Source: an uncultured Dorea sp. (GTDB lineage: Bacteria; Bacillota; Clostridia; Lachnospirales; Lachnospiraceae). From it: 23,778 bases of DNA. Within the stretch, counting starts at the first letter, position 1; each line of letters starts with the position of its first letter. A program made the translations under genes and the position numbers. The DNA is taken from NCBI GenBank assembly GCA_910584265.1, contig CAJTZE010000049.1, positions 1-23,778 on the forward strand, given 5' to 3'. Under the pieces are notes generated by a model that had not been told where the DNA came from, searched no databases, and saw only the letters and a list, made by a program, of their open reading frames with translations. Shown in pieces: positions 23,664 to 23,778 of this stretch.

Positions 23664-23778
23664 AATCGTTATCCCCGTCCTTCTCCTTAACCGTCAATAT
23701 GTACACGCCCCTTTTCAGCACACGTCCGGGATTATAAAAAATCCCCTTTTCTCCCCAGCTCTCCACAAGGACGCTGCC
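23638..23778 (-). CDS. Partial gene, C-terminal 46 residues, DUF6194-like (uncertain)
   Basis: An open frame enters from the right edge and stops at TAA (23638-23640). The peptide includes VESWGEKGIFYNPGRVLKRG followed by VYILTVKEKDGDND, a pattern I associate with the DUF6194 family (W-G-E, FYNP, T-x-K-x-KDG-x-ND). In that family I would expect further sequence after KDGxND. Here it ends after eight more residues, so the gene may be truncated at its 3' end. It overlaps the GNAT start by 26 bases in another frame. The N-terminus lies outside the window and the function is unknown. Confidence 0.55.
   Translation of the reverse strand, partial: GSVLVESWGEKGIFYNPGRVLKRGVYILTVKEKDGDNDYGIKVYKQ

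Overview
The window looks like a chromosome segment of a gut-type anaerobic Firmicute, most probably a Lachnospiraceae (Clostridium cluster XIVa). The signs are strong AGGAGG-type ribosome binding sites, sigma-A promoters with 17-base spacers, medium GC, tightly packed genes mostly on the minus strand, a GntP/PdxA2/DUF1537 acid-sugar cluster, and a dockerin-bearing M60 mucinase. Genus cannot be fixed from sequence alone. No rRNA, tRNA, CRISPR array, insertion sequence or phage gene was seen.

Region 1 (38-4544, minus) is a run of five housekeeping or salvage genes read right to left: a membrane-anchored lipase-like hydrolase, a peptidase E-like (S51) protein, a hotdog acyl-CoA thioesterase, a GpsA-like dehydrogenase and a Cof-type HAD phosphatase. 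Gaps are short (15-34 bases). Just upstream sits a 59-codon gene with its own promoter and a terminator that contains its stop codon (4602-4846).

Region 2 (4873-7091, minus) is a second run: AlkD-like DNA glycosylase, M19 dipeptidase and a cytoplasmic Cu/Zn superoxide dismutase. Divergent from it is a TruA-family pseudouridine synthase (7201-7938, plus) whose catalytic aspartate is replaced by glutamate.

Region 3 (7925-14169, minus) is a two-gene surface module. A 1753-residue secreted M60-like metalloprotease carries a type I dockerin, FN3 modules and F5/8-type carbohydrate-binding regions. It is followed by a signal-peptide/FIVAR/transmembrane protein whose outer domain resembles a cohesin-like beta-sandwich. 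Together they could form a cell-anchored mucin-degrading complex. A DeoR-family regulator lies directly upstream with its own promoter.

Region 4 (15110-21443, minus) is an acid-sugar (tetronate) catabolic cluster in two transcription units. The first encodes a HIBADH-family dehydrogenase and a DUF1537 kinase, from a promoter at about 21549-21577 with a perfect ACCGGTATACCGGT palindrome. The second encodes another DUF1537 kinase (DtnK-like), PdxA2 and a GntP permease, from a promoter at about 19019-19047 flanked by two TTGTTCGTTT repeats exactly 30 bases apart. The second unit is enough on paper to import D-threonate, phosphorylate it and convert it to dihydroxyacetone phosphate. The first unit looks like part of an L-threonate or erythronate route with the isomerase and decarboxylase missing locally. 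A GntR/FCD regulator (22240-22884, plus) is the likely controller of the first unit.

Region 5 (21444-23778) holds a 427-base regulatory intergenic stretch, a flavodoxin pseudogene with an internal deletion and a frameshift, the GntR gene, a convergent GNAT acetyltransferase, and the 3' end of a further minus-strand gene cut by the window edge.
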